Notes: generated from the letters alone by a model not told the origin. A stretch of 64,000 bases of DNA from Oegoconia quadripuncta (GCA_949316235.1 OX438749.1:13286914-13350913); one strand, 5' to 3'. Counted from the stretch's first letter, positions 20,902 to 31,099 are shown. Numbers and translations are program-made.

Positions 20902-23900
20902 CTGTAACAATTTGGCACTCTTAGGCACCCTTTTTAAGCGCGATTTCGCGATGGGACCACGTTTCTTAGAGGTATAAATGTGTATAGGGAGGTCAGCTAG
21001 TACGGTGTCATGAGTGAATCTTGGGGCAAGCTTTTGGCGGTCAGCGTAAGGGTTTTGAACAAAAATCTGTTGGTGGGGTTGATATTCGATTTCCGGTTCT
21101 CTGTTACTGTTACGTCTTTCTATAAGGGCGGTTCGGTCTGTGAGGGAAGATTCGTTTATTTTTTCGAAAACTGTTCTCATTTGTTCACGGTGTCTCTGAA
21201 TATACTGTTGCATTAGGTGTTGTGTCAGGTCAACGTCGAGAGGGTCTCTAGGGTCAAAATGTCCGTTAATTATGTCATATGGCCTGCACTTTGTAAAGCT
21301 ATGTACGGAGCTGTTATAACCTATGATAGCGTAGGGCATTAGGTTTATAATAGTTTCATCTTTATGTTGGAGTTTAAGAATGCGGAGATGTTCCAAAAGG
21401 GTGGAATGAAATCTCTCAATATTACCGTTATCATTGGGACTGTGAGCTAACGTCTTATGATGATATATCTTGTGTAATTTTGTGAATTCAGAGAAAAGCT
21501 GATTTGTAAATTCGGTACCATTATCAGTTACTATTGTTATGGGTAGACCATGGTGAGAGCAGAATTGTAATACTGCCTGTAGGATGCTGAGAGCAGTACC
21601 GTCTCTTAGCAGATAAGCTTGTGCGTATTTTGAGAAGACGTCTATGATAGTCAAATATTTTTCAGTCTGTGCTGTGAATAAGTCCATGTGAATAATTTCA
21701 AAAGGTTTAGTGGCTGGTGGTACCACTTTGAATTGTTGTTTTATGGGGTTCCTGTCATATTTCACTTGGCCGCAAACTGTACAGTCATTGACATGTTTAG
21801 TAATATGTTCCCTCATCTTAGGCCAGTAATATCGTCGGGAGAGAGATAAATAACACTCGTTTATTCCACGATGGTTGGTTTTACCATCGTGATAAAGTCG
21901 GATTATGTCTTGTTGTCGCAGATACTCTTTAACATTTTCGAGTTCTGTTTTAGCTAGTACGAGGTTCATTGCTGAACTTCGGAATTTGTCTTGGATGATA
22001 GGGATTATTCGGTACATTTCTAAAGGCGGGTCTATTTTAATAGCTGTCTTAACTTTGGGGTTCACGTATTCTTTTATGGTGTTTACAACATCTTCCTCAA
22101 GAGAGGATTCGGAAATTTGTACCGCTGTTCGCGTATGGGTGTCGAAGGGCTTTGTCACAGTAGGTCGTCTCTTAATGTCCCCTACTACGGTCAGCAGTAA
22201 CTGTCTATGGAATTTGTTTACAGGTTCGTCTGTAATTGGTATCTCAAGAATAGGGTTTTCTCTGCTCGTGTGGGCTGTGACTGTATTAGAGTCTTGTGCA
22301 GCTGTAACCGTGTCAGAGTCTCGAATAGAAGGTGCTTTTTCTGAAGGGTTGCCAATTAATGAGCTGAGTTCCTTCAGATCTTCGATTAGGGCATCAATCT
22401 CCTCATTATGGATCTCTACTCGGGAGAGGGCGTCGGCGTTAGTATTATACTTCCCCTTTTTATATATTACAGTAAAGTCATATTCACTGAGTTTTAGTTT
22501 CCAACGAGTTAGTCTTGAATTGGGTTCCTTTAGGTTCATTACCCACTGTAGAGGCTTGTGATCAGTCAAAATTTTGAATTTTCGGCCAAATAGATAGGGT
22601 CGGAAGTATTTTGTAGCCCATACGATAGCAAGAAGCTCTTTTTCAATAGTGCTATAATTTAATTCACTGTCGTTAAGGGTCCGGGATGCATAACACACGG
22701 GTTTGTCTGTTCCTATGGGTCCTTGTGATAGCACAGCTCCAATTGCTACGTTTGATGCGTCTGTCGTCAATAAAAATTCTCTGTTAAAGTCTGGGTATTG
22801 AAGTATAGGATCGTTAGTCAGAAGAGTCTTGCATTTATCGAAAGCGTTGATGTAGTCATTGTCCAATGTAACTTTCTTTCCTTTCTTTAGGCACTGTGTT
22901 AGTGGCTTTGTAACTCGGGCAAAGTCAGGAATGAATTTACGGTAGTAGCCGACTAAACCCAGAAATTGTTTGATTTCCTTAGCTGATTTCGGGATGGGGT
23001 AGTTCTCAACGGCAGATATTTTATCGGGATTAGGCTTAATACCATCTTTACTAATGATGTGACCAAAATAAGCTGTCTCTAGTTTTAGGAATTCGGATTT
23101 ATCCATTTGGATTTTGAAGTTGGATTCTCTTAGTTTAGTGAATACCTTTTCAAGGTTAACTATATGTTCCTGAAGGGATGTGCTGAATACGACAATATCG
23201 TCCAAATAGACAAGGCAAACTGTGTTCTGGAGTTCTTTAAGGACATTGTCCATCACGCGTTGAAATGTGGATGGAGAATTCTTCAAACCCATGGGCATTC
23301 TTAAGAACTCATAGTGGCCGTTCTCTACGTTGAAAGCTGTCTTGGGAATATGGTCAGGGTCCATTTCAACTTGGTAAAAGCCGCTGGCCAGGTCCAAGGT
23401 TGTAAAATATTGACAGTTACCTAACTTATCCAGGACATCAGTAATATTTGGTATAGGGTACTTGTCATCGATGGTCTTTTCGTTCAGCTTTCTAAAGTCG
23501 ACTACTATTCGCCATTTAGTCTTTCCAGAAGCATCGGCCTTCTTTGGAACGACCCAAATGGGCGAGCTCCATGCGGATTCCGAGGGTTTGATAATACCTT
23601 GTTCCAGCATCTTAGTGATCTGTTGCCTGACTTCGTCTCTATGTACGTACGGGTAACGATAGCTTTTGGTGTACACTGGTATTTCGTCAGTGGTTCTGAT
23701 GCTGTGCTTAATTTTGTTAGTAAAGGATAGGGGCTCTCCGTCTATGTAAAATACGTCAGCGTACTGAGCGCAAAGGGATTCTAAATTGATACGTTCTTCG
23801 CTATTAAGATGATCTGTGCGTAAGCGTGACAGGACTTCCTTCACGCGTTTGGGTAATTGTTCAGTACTCGTGCACTCAGTATTGTACACCTCGGCGTCAA

Positions 23901-24561
23901 TCGGTCTGTCTAAAGAGAATATTACGTCATGTTGTGTCGGATTTGAGATCTCGATAACTCCACGATTGTTTTCTATGGATGTAAGACATTCTCGGATCAG
24001 GCAATTTGAGACTGATTGCTCGCTAATTAAGGCGTGTCCATCCTGAATATTGATGGGCAGTCGAACTAACTTACAGGAATTCGCTGGGATGACGTCCTCG
24101 TATAGATTTACGTTTCGAGAGTTATACATTTGGATGGGGTTGGTGGCTGTGTGGGTTAAGAGCACTTTATTTTTAAGATCTATCTTTGCTTCCCATTTTT
24201 CTAAAAGATCAAGTCCTATTAAGCCGTCAAAGAAATTGTGGAATTTGTATACGAATAGTTTTATATTCTCACAATTTCGAAATTCTTGGAAGCAAGGTAC
24301 AGTAATCGAATAGTCGTTACGAGTGGTGGCATGGACGTTTGTCACTTCAAAAGGATCGTATGTTAAGGTTATGTTGGGAAAGTACTTATCTACAGCTTCA
24401 GGGCTAATAAAAGACTGGTTAGCGCCAGTGTCTATCAGAAGGTTTAAAGGCGGGTCTGATATTCTAATATATGGAAGCTGCCTCTGTGTCTGCAGATTGA
24501 GTTCTATTTTGGCTTGCTGGATGAAGGGCTGATCTGAAAATCCTTGTTGGAAGGCTGGGGA
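20848..24561 (-). CDS. pol: Errantivirus Pol (protease, RT, RNase H, integrase)
   Basis: An open frame in -1 relation to gag starts without ATG after a TGA at 24562-24564 and overlaps the gag end by 58 nt, so it is expected as a Gag-Pol frameshift product. The aspartic protease motif LLIDTGANQSF is at about residue 44 (24424-24432). RT has WRIVVDFRKLNEKT and YLDD near residue 453. RNase H has TTDASN near 600. The integrase HHCC finger is at about 887-930. Catalytic residues are D960 (HMDLF), D1013 (TDNGTEF) and E1049 (GNIERFH), giving the DD35E spacing. No internal stop is present over 1237 residues. The end overlaps the env frame by about 70 nt. Confidence 0.93.
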   Translation of the reverse strand, partial: SPAFQQGFSDQPFIQQAKIELNLQTQRQLPYIRISDPPLNLLIDTGANQSFISPEAVDKYFPNITLTYDPFEVTNVHATTRNDYSITVPCFQEFRNCENIKLFVYKFHNFFDGLIGLDLLEKWEAKIDLKNKVLLTHTATNPIQMYNSRNVNLYEDVIPANSCKLVRLPINIQDGHALISEQSVSNCLIRECLTSIENNRGVIEISNPTQHDVIFSLDRPIDAEVYNTECTSTEQLPKRVKEVLSRLRTDHLNSEERINLESLCAQYADVFYIDGEPLSFTNKIKHSIRTTDEIPVYTKSYRYPYVHRDEVRQQITKMLEQGIIKPSESAWSSPIWVVPKKADASGKTKWRIVVDFRKLNEKTIDDKYPIPNITDVLDKLGNCQYFTTLDLASGFYQVEMDPDHIPKTAFNVENGHYEFLRMPMGLKNSPSTFQRVMDNVLKELQNTVCLVYLDDIVVFSTSLQEHIVNLEKVFTKLRESNFKIQMDKSEFLKLETAYFGHIISKDGIKPNPDKISAVENYPIPKSAKEIKQFLGLVGYYRKFIPDFARVTKPLTQCLKKGKKVTLDNDYINAFDKCKTLLTNDPILQYPDFNREFLLTTDASNVAIGAVLSQGPIGTDKPVCYASRTLNDSELNYSTIEKELLAIVWATKYFRPYLFGRKFKILTDHKPLQWVMNLKEPNSRLTRWKLKLSEYDFTVIYKKGKYNTNADALSRVEIHNEEIDALIEDLKELSSLIGNPSEKAPSIRDSDTVTAAQDSNTVTAHTSRENPILEIPITDEPVNKFHRQLLLTVVGDIKRRPTVTKPFDTHTRTAVQISESSLEEDVVNTIKEYVNPKVKTAIKIDPPLEMYRIIPIIQDKFRSSAMNLVLAKTELENVKEYLRQQDIIRLYHDGKTNHRGINECYLSLSRRYYWPKMREHITKHVNDCTVCGQVKYDRNPIKQQFKVVPPATKPFEIIHMDLFTAQTEKYLTIIDVFSKYAQAYLLRDGTALSILQAVLQFCSHHGLPITIVTDNGTEFTNQLFSEFTKLHKIYHHKTLAHSPNDNGNIERFHSTLLEHLRILKLQHKDETIINLMPYAIIGYNSSVHSFTKCRPYDIINGHFDPRDPLDVDLTQHLMQQYIQRHREQMRTVFEKINESSLTDRTALIERRNSNREPEIEYQPHQQIFVQNPYADRQKLAPRFTHDTVLADLPIHIYTSKKRGPIAKSRLKRVPKSAKLLQESTGIDGSAGGRPGDKT

Positions 24562-25769
24562 TCATTTATGGGCAGCTCGTGCTGCTGGATGCAGTTACCT
24601 GGTGCACCATAGTTTTGTGTATCGTCTTCGTAGTTGAAACCATAGTCGTAAGTGTTACAGTCATAGTAGAAGTCAGGTTGCGAGTCATAGTCGGGTTCAC
24701 TGTATGTATAAAAATCGGGATGGCAGTAATAGTTGTCAGAGGTTGAGCATTCGTTGATGTTCATCTCTCTGGCCTTGAAATAATTTGTCGGTGGCGGATT
24801 GCCATGCCTACGCCAATCGTGACCTGTTAAGGGCAACTGCCTCGGAGTGTACGGAACCACACCACTCATGGGCTTTGGTCCTTGGTTTTGAGGTGGATTC
24901 CGTGGGGGTAATCTAAAAACGTTACTTTGTGGGTTATAATTAGGTGGTAGAGCACGAAACATTTGTTGAGTACGGGACTGCTGTTGCTGCTGTGGATGAT
25001 TCATTTGGAAATTCGGCCTCCATTGCTGCTGGGACTGCTGCATAGGTTTTTGCTAGTTTGGTGAGGGCATTTGTGCAGGGAAACTAAATGGCCTAGGCAC
25101 TGAAGGTGCTGGCATATTTACTGGGCCCATAGGGGGCATAATTACGGGTTTAGGCACTAGAGGTTTCCTGTCAGCTACCGAGTCAAGTCTATGCTGCAGG
25201 TACATGACATTGACTTCCTCCTGCACAAATTCCAGCGCCTTTTCTATACTATCAGGACGCATGCAACGTATTCTAGAGCCTAGCGGCTCCTTTAACCCAC
25301 GTACAAAGGATTGCATTGCTAGCTTTTTGTAGAGCTGGCGTTTAGCCTCAATGGTTGTAGCTACGTTTTCATGCAGTGTTACATAAGTCATGATAGTACC
25401 AAAAAGAGTTTGACATCGTTCATAAAATTCTTGGGGCGTGTTATTACCCTGAGTGGCAAGCGAGAGGTCATTATAGAGGGCTGTTTCATCCCTTTGGTCT
25501 GCAAAGTTATTTATTAATGCTGTTCTAATGCCAATCCAGTTTTCAGGTATGCCATTCGAATTTATAAATCGAGCTGCGGGTCCTGTTATTTTATTTAGTA
25601 TCCCATTAATTAGACATAAATTTGGTAGTTCATGTCCGGCCGCAGCTACTAGATATTGGGCAACAATTTGGTCACAGAGACGTATAAATCTTGGGAGAAC
25701 ATTGGGGTTTCCATCAAATTCTGGTACTGGGCGCAAGGCCTTATAGATGGTATCAGGGTCATGCGCCAT
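24504..25769 (-). pseudogene. gag: Errantivirus Gag with one in-frame TAG
   Basis: The first ATG in the gag frame is at 25769 (MAHDPDTIYKALRPVPEFDG). The capsid-like part continues to a TAG at 25053-25055. The very same frame resumes and runs 180 more codons to 24504, Gln/Pro/Asn/Tyr-rich and acidic with no zinc knuckle, as is common in errantivirus Gag. The single stop is therefore the only break in a frame of about 422 codons, and it precedes the pol overlap, so it would block both full Gag and Gag-Pol. The base after the stop is C, followed by AA, which partly resembles leaky UAG-CAA contexts. Either a fresh point mutation or a translational readthrough stop would explain it. Confidence 0.85.
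24534..24543 (-). promoter_or_regulatory. Candidate gag-pol -1 frameshift site
   Basis: Within the 58-nt overlap the minus strand has GGATTTTCAG, a T run that lets the A-site tRNA re-pair after slipping one base back. It is not a perfect X XXY YYZ heptamer, and it is the best I see. No downstream pseudoknot was assessed. Confidence 0.35.
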
Positions 25770-25966
25770 TTCGCTAAGATCGTAATTCTCAAATAAACTA
25801 AGTAAATCTTCACTAATATCTCTAGTATGATCTATCACTTGCCTTCGAGCTAACCTACCAAACGCAGGCTCTCTGGGCTGGGATTTCTTAGGGTGGAAAA
25901 TTTTGAAAATTATAGAGTATCTTAATAGAAAAGGGAAAGCAACACAGGAACGATTCAAGTGTACTC

Positions 25967-25979
25967 ACAAAATTTTCAT
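25967..25979 (-). promoter_or_regulatory. Leader ATG and splice donor for env mRNA
   Basis: On the minus strand an ATG at 25979 begins a four-codon upstream frame that ends in TGA on unspliced RNA. It overlaps a consensus donor TT|GTGAGTAC, with the intron starting at 25968. The acceptor at 20902 is in the matching phase to env. The same ATG would thus be a short uORF on genomic RNA and the start codon on the spliced env RNA. Confidence 0.6.
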
Positions 25980-26147
25980 TTCGGTTCTTCCACGGGATCG
26001 ATGTCTAGATTTTTCCTCCAGGCAGGAACTTCAGGTTCTTTCAGGATAGTCCAGGTCGCACGCAGGGTCACGATGATGGCTCTCGTGCGGTAGCGATGCG
26101 GTAATTCGATGTTTGAACACCCTATCTAAGCTACTACTTTTGAACTA

Positions 26148-26163
26148 TCCTACCGACTGCGCC
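26148..26163 (-). promoter_or_regulatory. Primer-binding site of errantivirus (tRNA-Ser type)
   Basis: After the 5' LTR, whose last T overlaps the site, the minus strand reads GGCGCAGTCGGTAGGA. This is complementary to the 3' end of insect tRNA-Ser as I recall it, with about one mismatch. Ser and Lys primers are usual in errantiviruses. Confidence 0.7.
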
Positions 26164-26438
26164 AATTACGAAGGCCACTGCCGGAGGACCCAAAAAAAAC
26201 CAAAATTACTTTAACTAATTTAATTAAAAAATAGAAATTACAATTGAATAACTATACTAAAATTATGTCTAACGCAAATCGATGCTAGATTTACAATGAT
26301 AATAATATGATACGGGTCGGTCGGGCATCGGGTGTCGTCAGGCGGCAGCGTTCCGCTGACTCCGCAAGTAGGCTCGTGTGCATTGTGTATTGGGTCGGTG
26401 CATTGCCAGCTCTTTACCTAATGCTAGGTATTATAACA
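26164..26438 (-). repeat. 5' LTR of errantivirus
   Basis: Identical 275-bp partner of 18901-19175, with the target duplication AGCG following at 26439-26442. TATA-like TTATAAT lies near its start on the minus strand. Confidence 0.93.
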
Positions 26439-26442
26439 AGCG
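26439..26442. repeat. Target-site duplication of errantivirus (right)
   Basis: AGCG matches 18897-18900. Confidence 0.85.
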
Positions 26443-27590
26443 GTGGGACATATAATAATAATAATATTATGATTATTTGTGCGAAACCGACTAAATGACA
26501 GCTCGTCAGTTCACAACATATCCGCCAATCCCCACGGAGTGGAGTGACCGCATAACAGACTCCAACCAATACAGACATCTATATAGCTCATTAAGTGGTT
26601 TACAAGAAACCAGAGATGATCTGTTCCTGTATTTATTACCTCCACGTACGTTTGACGTCGAGTATCCTACACCAAGGGTAATGTTGTGGTATTCAGGAAC
26701 CAGTCGGAACTCCTAACCTAAGGGACAACTACCTCTCCTTTGATAACGGCGACTGTCTTGCTGAAACGTAGCTGTCCATATGGTTTTGTATTAGGTAGTT
26801 CATTTTAGGGATAACATTAGCTCTATTTAAAACCTTTTCCGTACAATTCACATGGATAAATGTAACATCACATCACAAACGATCTTAGAGCATTTAAACA
26901 AACGATACATTACAGAAACTTCAATTCAATTCAATTCTTTTGAGTAATGGCTTTCCTTGCAACATAACATCAATCAATGGTCACTTTTATTTATTTTTTA
27001 TTGTACGCCAAAAATATTACCAAGGAGTGTTGATATGGCTATTTGTCAGAAGAATGACATGCACCTTAGAAAGTGATACGATCTATGACATAGGGCGCAA
27101 GCTGCATCGATACTCTTGCATCTTTCCATCTTGCAACTACAAGCGTCAAAGCCGATTCCGCTGTTGCCTTGCCAAAAAACGTCAAGTGGCACAAATGTGG
27201 CGGTCTCATTGGAGATTTGGAGTAGAAACGCTCGGGTCGAGGGGACCAGCCCCCTTATCTCAATGGTCATAAACTGTATAAATGTATCGCCAACTACCAA
27301 ATTCGACCAATAGTAAGATTTAACTTTCAAATATGATTAATGGCAAAGGAGATAACCATAATGTTCATTACCCCACTTTAAACACGTGAAGAAAATAGAT
27401 TCCCCTTAAAGTTTACTATAATATAGAAGTTCAATATTTATTCATGGAATGTGTCATGACTGAAAATGAAAGACGGTCGGTGCTGGGAAGCCTAGGATTA
27501 AATCGAGAAGATATTATCAGCACGGAATCTGATGCCCCAGTCATAGTCTGTCGATTAATCCCGGCTTCCCAACAGTGACTGACTATACCG
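26443..27590. other. No recognised gene
   Basis: Several 60-110 codon frames overlap on both strands at 26.5-27.3 kb, with no motif I trust. About 27046-27300 is richer in GC than its surroundings. If the minus-strand membrane-protein gene has separate exons 1 and 2 for cassette b, they should lie here, but I did not find them. Confidence 0.3.
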
Positions 27591-27591
27591 G

Positions 27592-27954
27592 ATGAGTTTC
27601 TTTACCGTAAGGAAAATAATAGGACATATTAGGTTAGTGAAATGGATGGTATTGGCGTGGTAGTTTATTTTTTTTTTTCTCAAAACCATCATCCAATCAA
27701 GTGTAGTGTCATTCCACGGTCGCGTTTGTAGCGACATAATTACATCATGAAAATAAATAAAAAAAAACTTGGAGAAAATATGAGTTCTAAATAAATTTCG
27801 CGTGATAGTAACCCTACATGTCCCGCCAGTCGCAAATCAATTTCCGGTCGGCGAGTGCGATGACAGTTTTCAAAAAAAAATTTTACTACTTATGGCAATA
27901 ACTTTTTAATTATTTAATATGCCCTATTTTTTTCCTTACGGTAAAAAAACTCAT
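27592..27954. mobile_element. MITE-like element with ~38-bp inverted ends
   Basis: The left end ATGAGTTTCTTTACCGTAAGG and the right end CCTTACGGTAAAAAAACTCAT are inverted (two differences in this part). Pairing extends inward through AAAATAATAGGACATATT. The 363-bp size and lack of coding fit a non-autonomous DNA transposon. The target duplication is not clear. Confidence 0.55.
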
Positions 27955-28461
27955 GTGGTATATATATATTTAAGGAAAGTGTGTTAGCTAGCGTTCGTCT
28001 GATGGGATTGATATGTATATAACCCCTAAAATAAAACAGAATTGAAAATAAACATTCATTACCATTGAAGTTAGACATTAAGGGGCGGGTGCATGCATAC
28101 GCTCTTCATTAGTGCATCACACGATCACTTTGGACATAGATCAGAGCAGCGAGGCAATGCTTTCAGCCTTTTGGGGACGATTCCACATGAAGGATTTGAT
28201 GCATTTGTGACTGCTTTTTTTATTATTGAAATTTATTTAAATTTCATTCAGAGTGGAAAAAAAATTGAAGTTTGAAATAGTTGACACTTTGCAAATGACG
28301 TCGAAACTAAGTCTATGTATAGTCTAGTCAAGATACTCGTATGCATATTTAGGGGTGTAACTTCCTATAATATTAAAGGCCCTGTTTTTTTGTACATCGA
28401 CAGAGTACCTATCAGTGATATTGTAAAAAATATTTTCTAACGGATCAGGAGTTTGCGTTTA

Positions 28462-28590
28462 TTGCCCGTGGTCCCATCGCCGAGTTCTACTGATCGATCC
28501 ATGGGCAATTGTTTTTGCCTGTGGTTCTATTAATCGGACCACGGGCAAATCAAATTGCCCGTGGTTCTATCAATCGGACCACGGGCAAAT
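28462..28590. repeat. Tandem hairpin minisatellite, TTGCCCGTGG...CCACGGGCAA
   Basis: Three successive units (about 28462-28508, 28515-28549, 28555-28589) each fold on themselves through TTGCCCGTGG and CCACGGGCAA arms. The last two units are nearly identical and about 41 bases apart. It is a palindromic minisatellite in otherwise AT-rich DNA. Confidence 0.6.
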
Positions 28591-29084
28591 CCAATTGCCA
28601 AAATTTAAAGGGTGTAAATTCTCTTTGTCTGTAAACTTCATGCAGGAAAATAGTTTAAAATTAAAAATAAATCCTAATTTATTTGAATTTATATTCCTAA
28701 ATATATTTTATTCTAGACCGTTTGCGTTTCCACAATGAATGTCGATTTAGGTAGTGATATTTGTTTCATTAATAGAAAAGGTGGTACAATAATTTTATTT
28801 GGCAGTATTATAAAATGGAGAAAACCTACATAACTTTATGCTTTAGGTACAGTGTAGGTAGGTACTTAGTTATAAAACCTACAATATTAAAGTTACCACT
28901 GTGCACTTCATTGCGTTGTAAAAGATGCTAAAATCTTCTAAATCTATTTTCTAAAAAATAATCAATAGCTACTTTATATTTTCAAAAAAAAAACTATAAT
29001 ATTGCCCTCGGTGAAATTTTTCATAATTGTAAAGAAGTTATGGCTCGATTTTTTTGAAAATAGTTCTAGGGATTCTAAGTATAT

Positions 29085-29290
29085 TCTCCGACGCAATGTA
29101 ATTCACGGTGGTAATTTTAATCATATACTTAGTTTATGTTTTATTACTAAATATGTATATTATAACTAAAGCAAGCTACCGATTTGTTCGATTTGTTTTT
29201 ATTCTGTCACTGGCAGGTACTCAATCCATGTGCAACAAATCACGGCCTTTAAAATTATAGGAAGTTAAAAGTGTATCCTTACTGGACTAG
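29085..29290. repeat. Second copy of the 1437-1770 dispersed repeat
   Basis: It shares TATTCTCCGACGCAATG, TTTATGTTTTATTACTAAAT, CTAAAGCAAGC and AAATCACGGCCT in the same order as at 1.4-1.8 kb, but has only a single unit of the 125-bp dimer. Confidence 0.6.
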
Positions 29291-29319
29291 TATGGAAAGT
29301 TGCACATAGCTGAAAGAAC

Positions 29320-29545
29320 TGATGACCAGTGAAGCATTAAAATTTTCGAGTGTAGACCATGCGCCGACAAGCGCAGCGTAGGACGTCCACTTACAAGGTG
29401 AATTGATGGCCTTATAAAGGTTGCGGGAAGTCGCTGGATGCAGGGCGCATCCAACTGGTCGCTCTGGAAGTCTATGGGGGATATCTATGTTTCGCAGTGG
29501 ACGTCCGGTGACTGATATGTTGATGATGATATGGAGAGTGTCTAC
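29320..29545 (+). mobile_element. 3' tail of a LINE (fragment)
   Basis: AGGTTGCGGGAAGTCGCTGG and then CTATGTTTCGCAGTGGACG and GATGATGATAT are the familiar 3' terminus of a lepidopteran endonuclease-type LINE ORF2. A reverse-oriented relative lies at about 31810-31915. It is heavily truncated. Confidence 0.55.
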
Positions 29546-29754
29546 GAGTATACAAAATAATACAACGTGTAACTGCAAGTATTTTTTTTTTAATTATTAG
29601 GTAGTATAGCGTAGGTGCGTAGACAACTAAAAAGTGCTTCAGGTAGTTTATAACCATTATAAAACTTCGTATATTTCGGCTTGATACTCGTATACCCTTT
29701 AAGTTAAACATTATATCATGTAAGGGTATTGAGTATATTCGGAATTATAAAATA

Positions 29755-29990
29755 CTAGCTTTCCGCCCGCGGTTTCGCCTGCGTGGAATAACTTTATCGC
29801 GGAAATTTGTTTATCCCGCGGGAACTACTCACTTTATCGGGATAAAAACTATCCTATGTCTTAATCCGGGGTACATTCTATCTATACACCAAATTTCATC
29901 CAAATCCGTTCGTCCGTTTTTCAGTCGTGATTGAGCAACAAACAAACAAACATCCAAACTTTCGCATTTATAATATTAGTGGGATAGAAG
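29755..29990. mobile_element. Dispersed 'TACTAGCTTTCCGCCCGCGG' repeat
   Basis: Starts ACTAGCTTTCCGCCCGCGG and ends CAAACTTTCGCATTTATAAT, then ATTAGTGGGAT. This is a very common lepidopteran non-coding repeat, probably a short 3' derivative of an RTE-type LINE. Opposite-orientation relatives lie at 41695-42040 and 42075-42265. Confidence 0.6.
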
Positions 29991-30107
29991 TCGATTGTAA
30001 CGTATTATTTTAAAAATAAATCGCATTGTTTAATTTCATATTTTACACTTTATTTAAAACTAATTATATAAGTAGGTAGGTATATGTATATGAGTATATT
30101 GACTTTT

Positions 30108-30175
30108 CTATTCATTCCAGGTGCTCCGAATAGTAGTTATCATTGTGGTTGCTGAACAATACACCGAGGTTCCTA
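30108..30175 (-). CDS. Terminal coding exon 4a of a small membrane-protein gene
   Basis: The acceptor TTTTTTCCAG is followed by TAGGAACCTCGGTGTATTG, and the frame ends at TAG (30108-30110). It is 68 nt, the same length and phase as exon 4b at 17238-17305. The tail encoded is IGTSVYCSATTMITTIRST and then WNE. It joins exon 3a through a 924-nt intron that begins GTATGT. The intron holds a 5S-SINE-type repeat. Confidence 0.65.
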
Positions 30176-30499
30176 CTGGAAAAAATAAATTGCTAATTAT
30201 TGTTTGATTGTATATAAGCGCTTCATTGTAGTACAGCAGAAAATACACGAGTATTAAATACTAAAAGTATATATTATTTAATTTACGAATTTATGTGATT
30301 ATAGTATCATAAAGTGGTCACACTTCTAAAAGAATTTGGACGTGAAGGATAATCTAATACTAAAAATCATTCATTTCTAATTGTATGGGAAATTATTTTG
30401 TGACAAACAAAACTTTGCGGTTTTTTCATACATCTTCCTTCTATTGCAAATTTTAGTTTGTCAGATTAAAAAGTATGTCAATGCTGATAATGGGCAGGT

Positions 30500-30930
30500 A
30501 GAAGGCCACCATGGCTCGAATTCTACTCGCACTTAGCCGTTTTGATACCATTCATCCTGTTACTAGCATGGATCAAAAGCCTCCAACATGTAAGAATGTA
30601 AGAAGAAATGCAAAATTTAGACAACCCTCCAGTGCCAAGTCCACCCAGGTGAACTTGTCAGGTGGACCCCGGGTAATGAAGGATTATATCGTCCAGATAA
30701 ACATGTCCGCACTGTTGGGGCACAGCCTCCTCTCCCTGGAAGAGGGTATGGGTCATAATCGACCACGCGGGCCCTGTGTGGATTGGTGGATTTGTGTCCG
30801 ACTAGTGAGTGGCCACCTGACAGGCGGTGTTTTAAGTCTAGGCTACCGATTTGGGTTAATGACTGCTTTCAATCGAAAAGAACCGGGACCGACTATTTAA
30901 CGTGACTTCCGAACCACGGACTGACTGACT
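30500..30930 (-). mobile_element. Repeat of the 5S-derived SINE type
   Basis: On the minus strand, TCCGTGGTTCGGAAGTCACG, then TTAAATAGTCGGTCCCGGTT, matches the CCGTGCTTCGAAGGGCCCGA body that follows the 5S-like head at 60402. Upstream text (GGCCCTGTGTGGATTGGTGG on plus) is also familiar from lepidopteran repeats. A 129-codon open frame inside it on the plus strand has no protein signature. Confidence 0.45.
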
Positions 30931-31099
30931 GACGAATAGTGAGTGCGACTGCGCCACGAGTGCTTCATGTATATAACTAGGTATAACAAACCAACTGTGT
31001 TAAAAGCTAAATATATGTTCTATAATGTCAAGATTCCTACTTGCGCACTTGCATTTTTTGTACGAATTTTTTGTGAAAACAAACTATTAAACGACATAC

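Larger units (their letters stand above)
18901..26438 (-). mobile_element. TED-like errantivirus (env-bearing Ty3/Gypsy retroelement), near intact
   Basis: This is a 7538-bp provirus with identical 275-bp LTRs and a perfect 4-bp target duplication AGCG (18897-18900, 26439-26442). The order on the minus strand is LTR, tRNA-Ser-type primer site, gag, pol in the -1 frame, env, polypurine tract, LTR. Size, LTR length and gene order recall TED of Trichoplusia ni (comparison from memory). Identical LTRs mean a recent insertion. The only visible coding defect is one in-frame TAG in gag. Confidence 0.95.

Noticed and set aside
21905..22561. 218-codon plus-strand frame
   Set aside because: Antisense shadow of errantivirus pol, which has full domain support on the minus strand.
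27046..27330. Possible transposase or Cys-rich protein fragment on the minus strand
   Set aside because: A run of Cys residues looked like a zinc-binding tail, but the spacing matches no known motif and other frames are equally open.
30511..30900. 129-codon plus-strand frame
   Set aside because: Overlaps dispersed-repeat text shared with 60.4 kb and has no protein signature.
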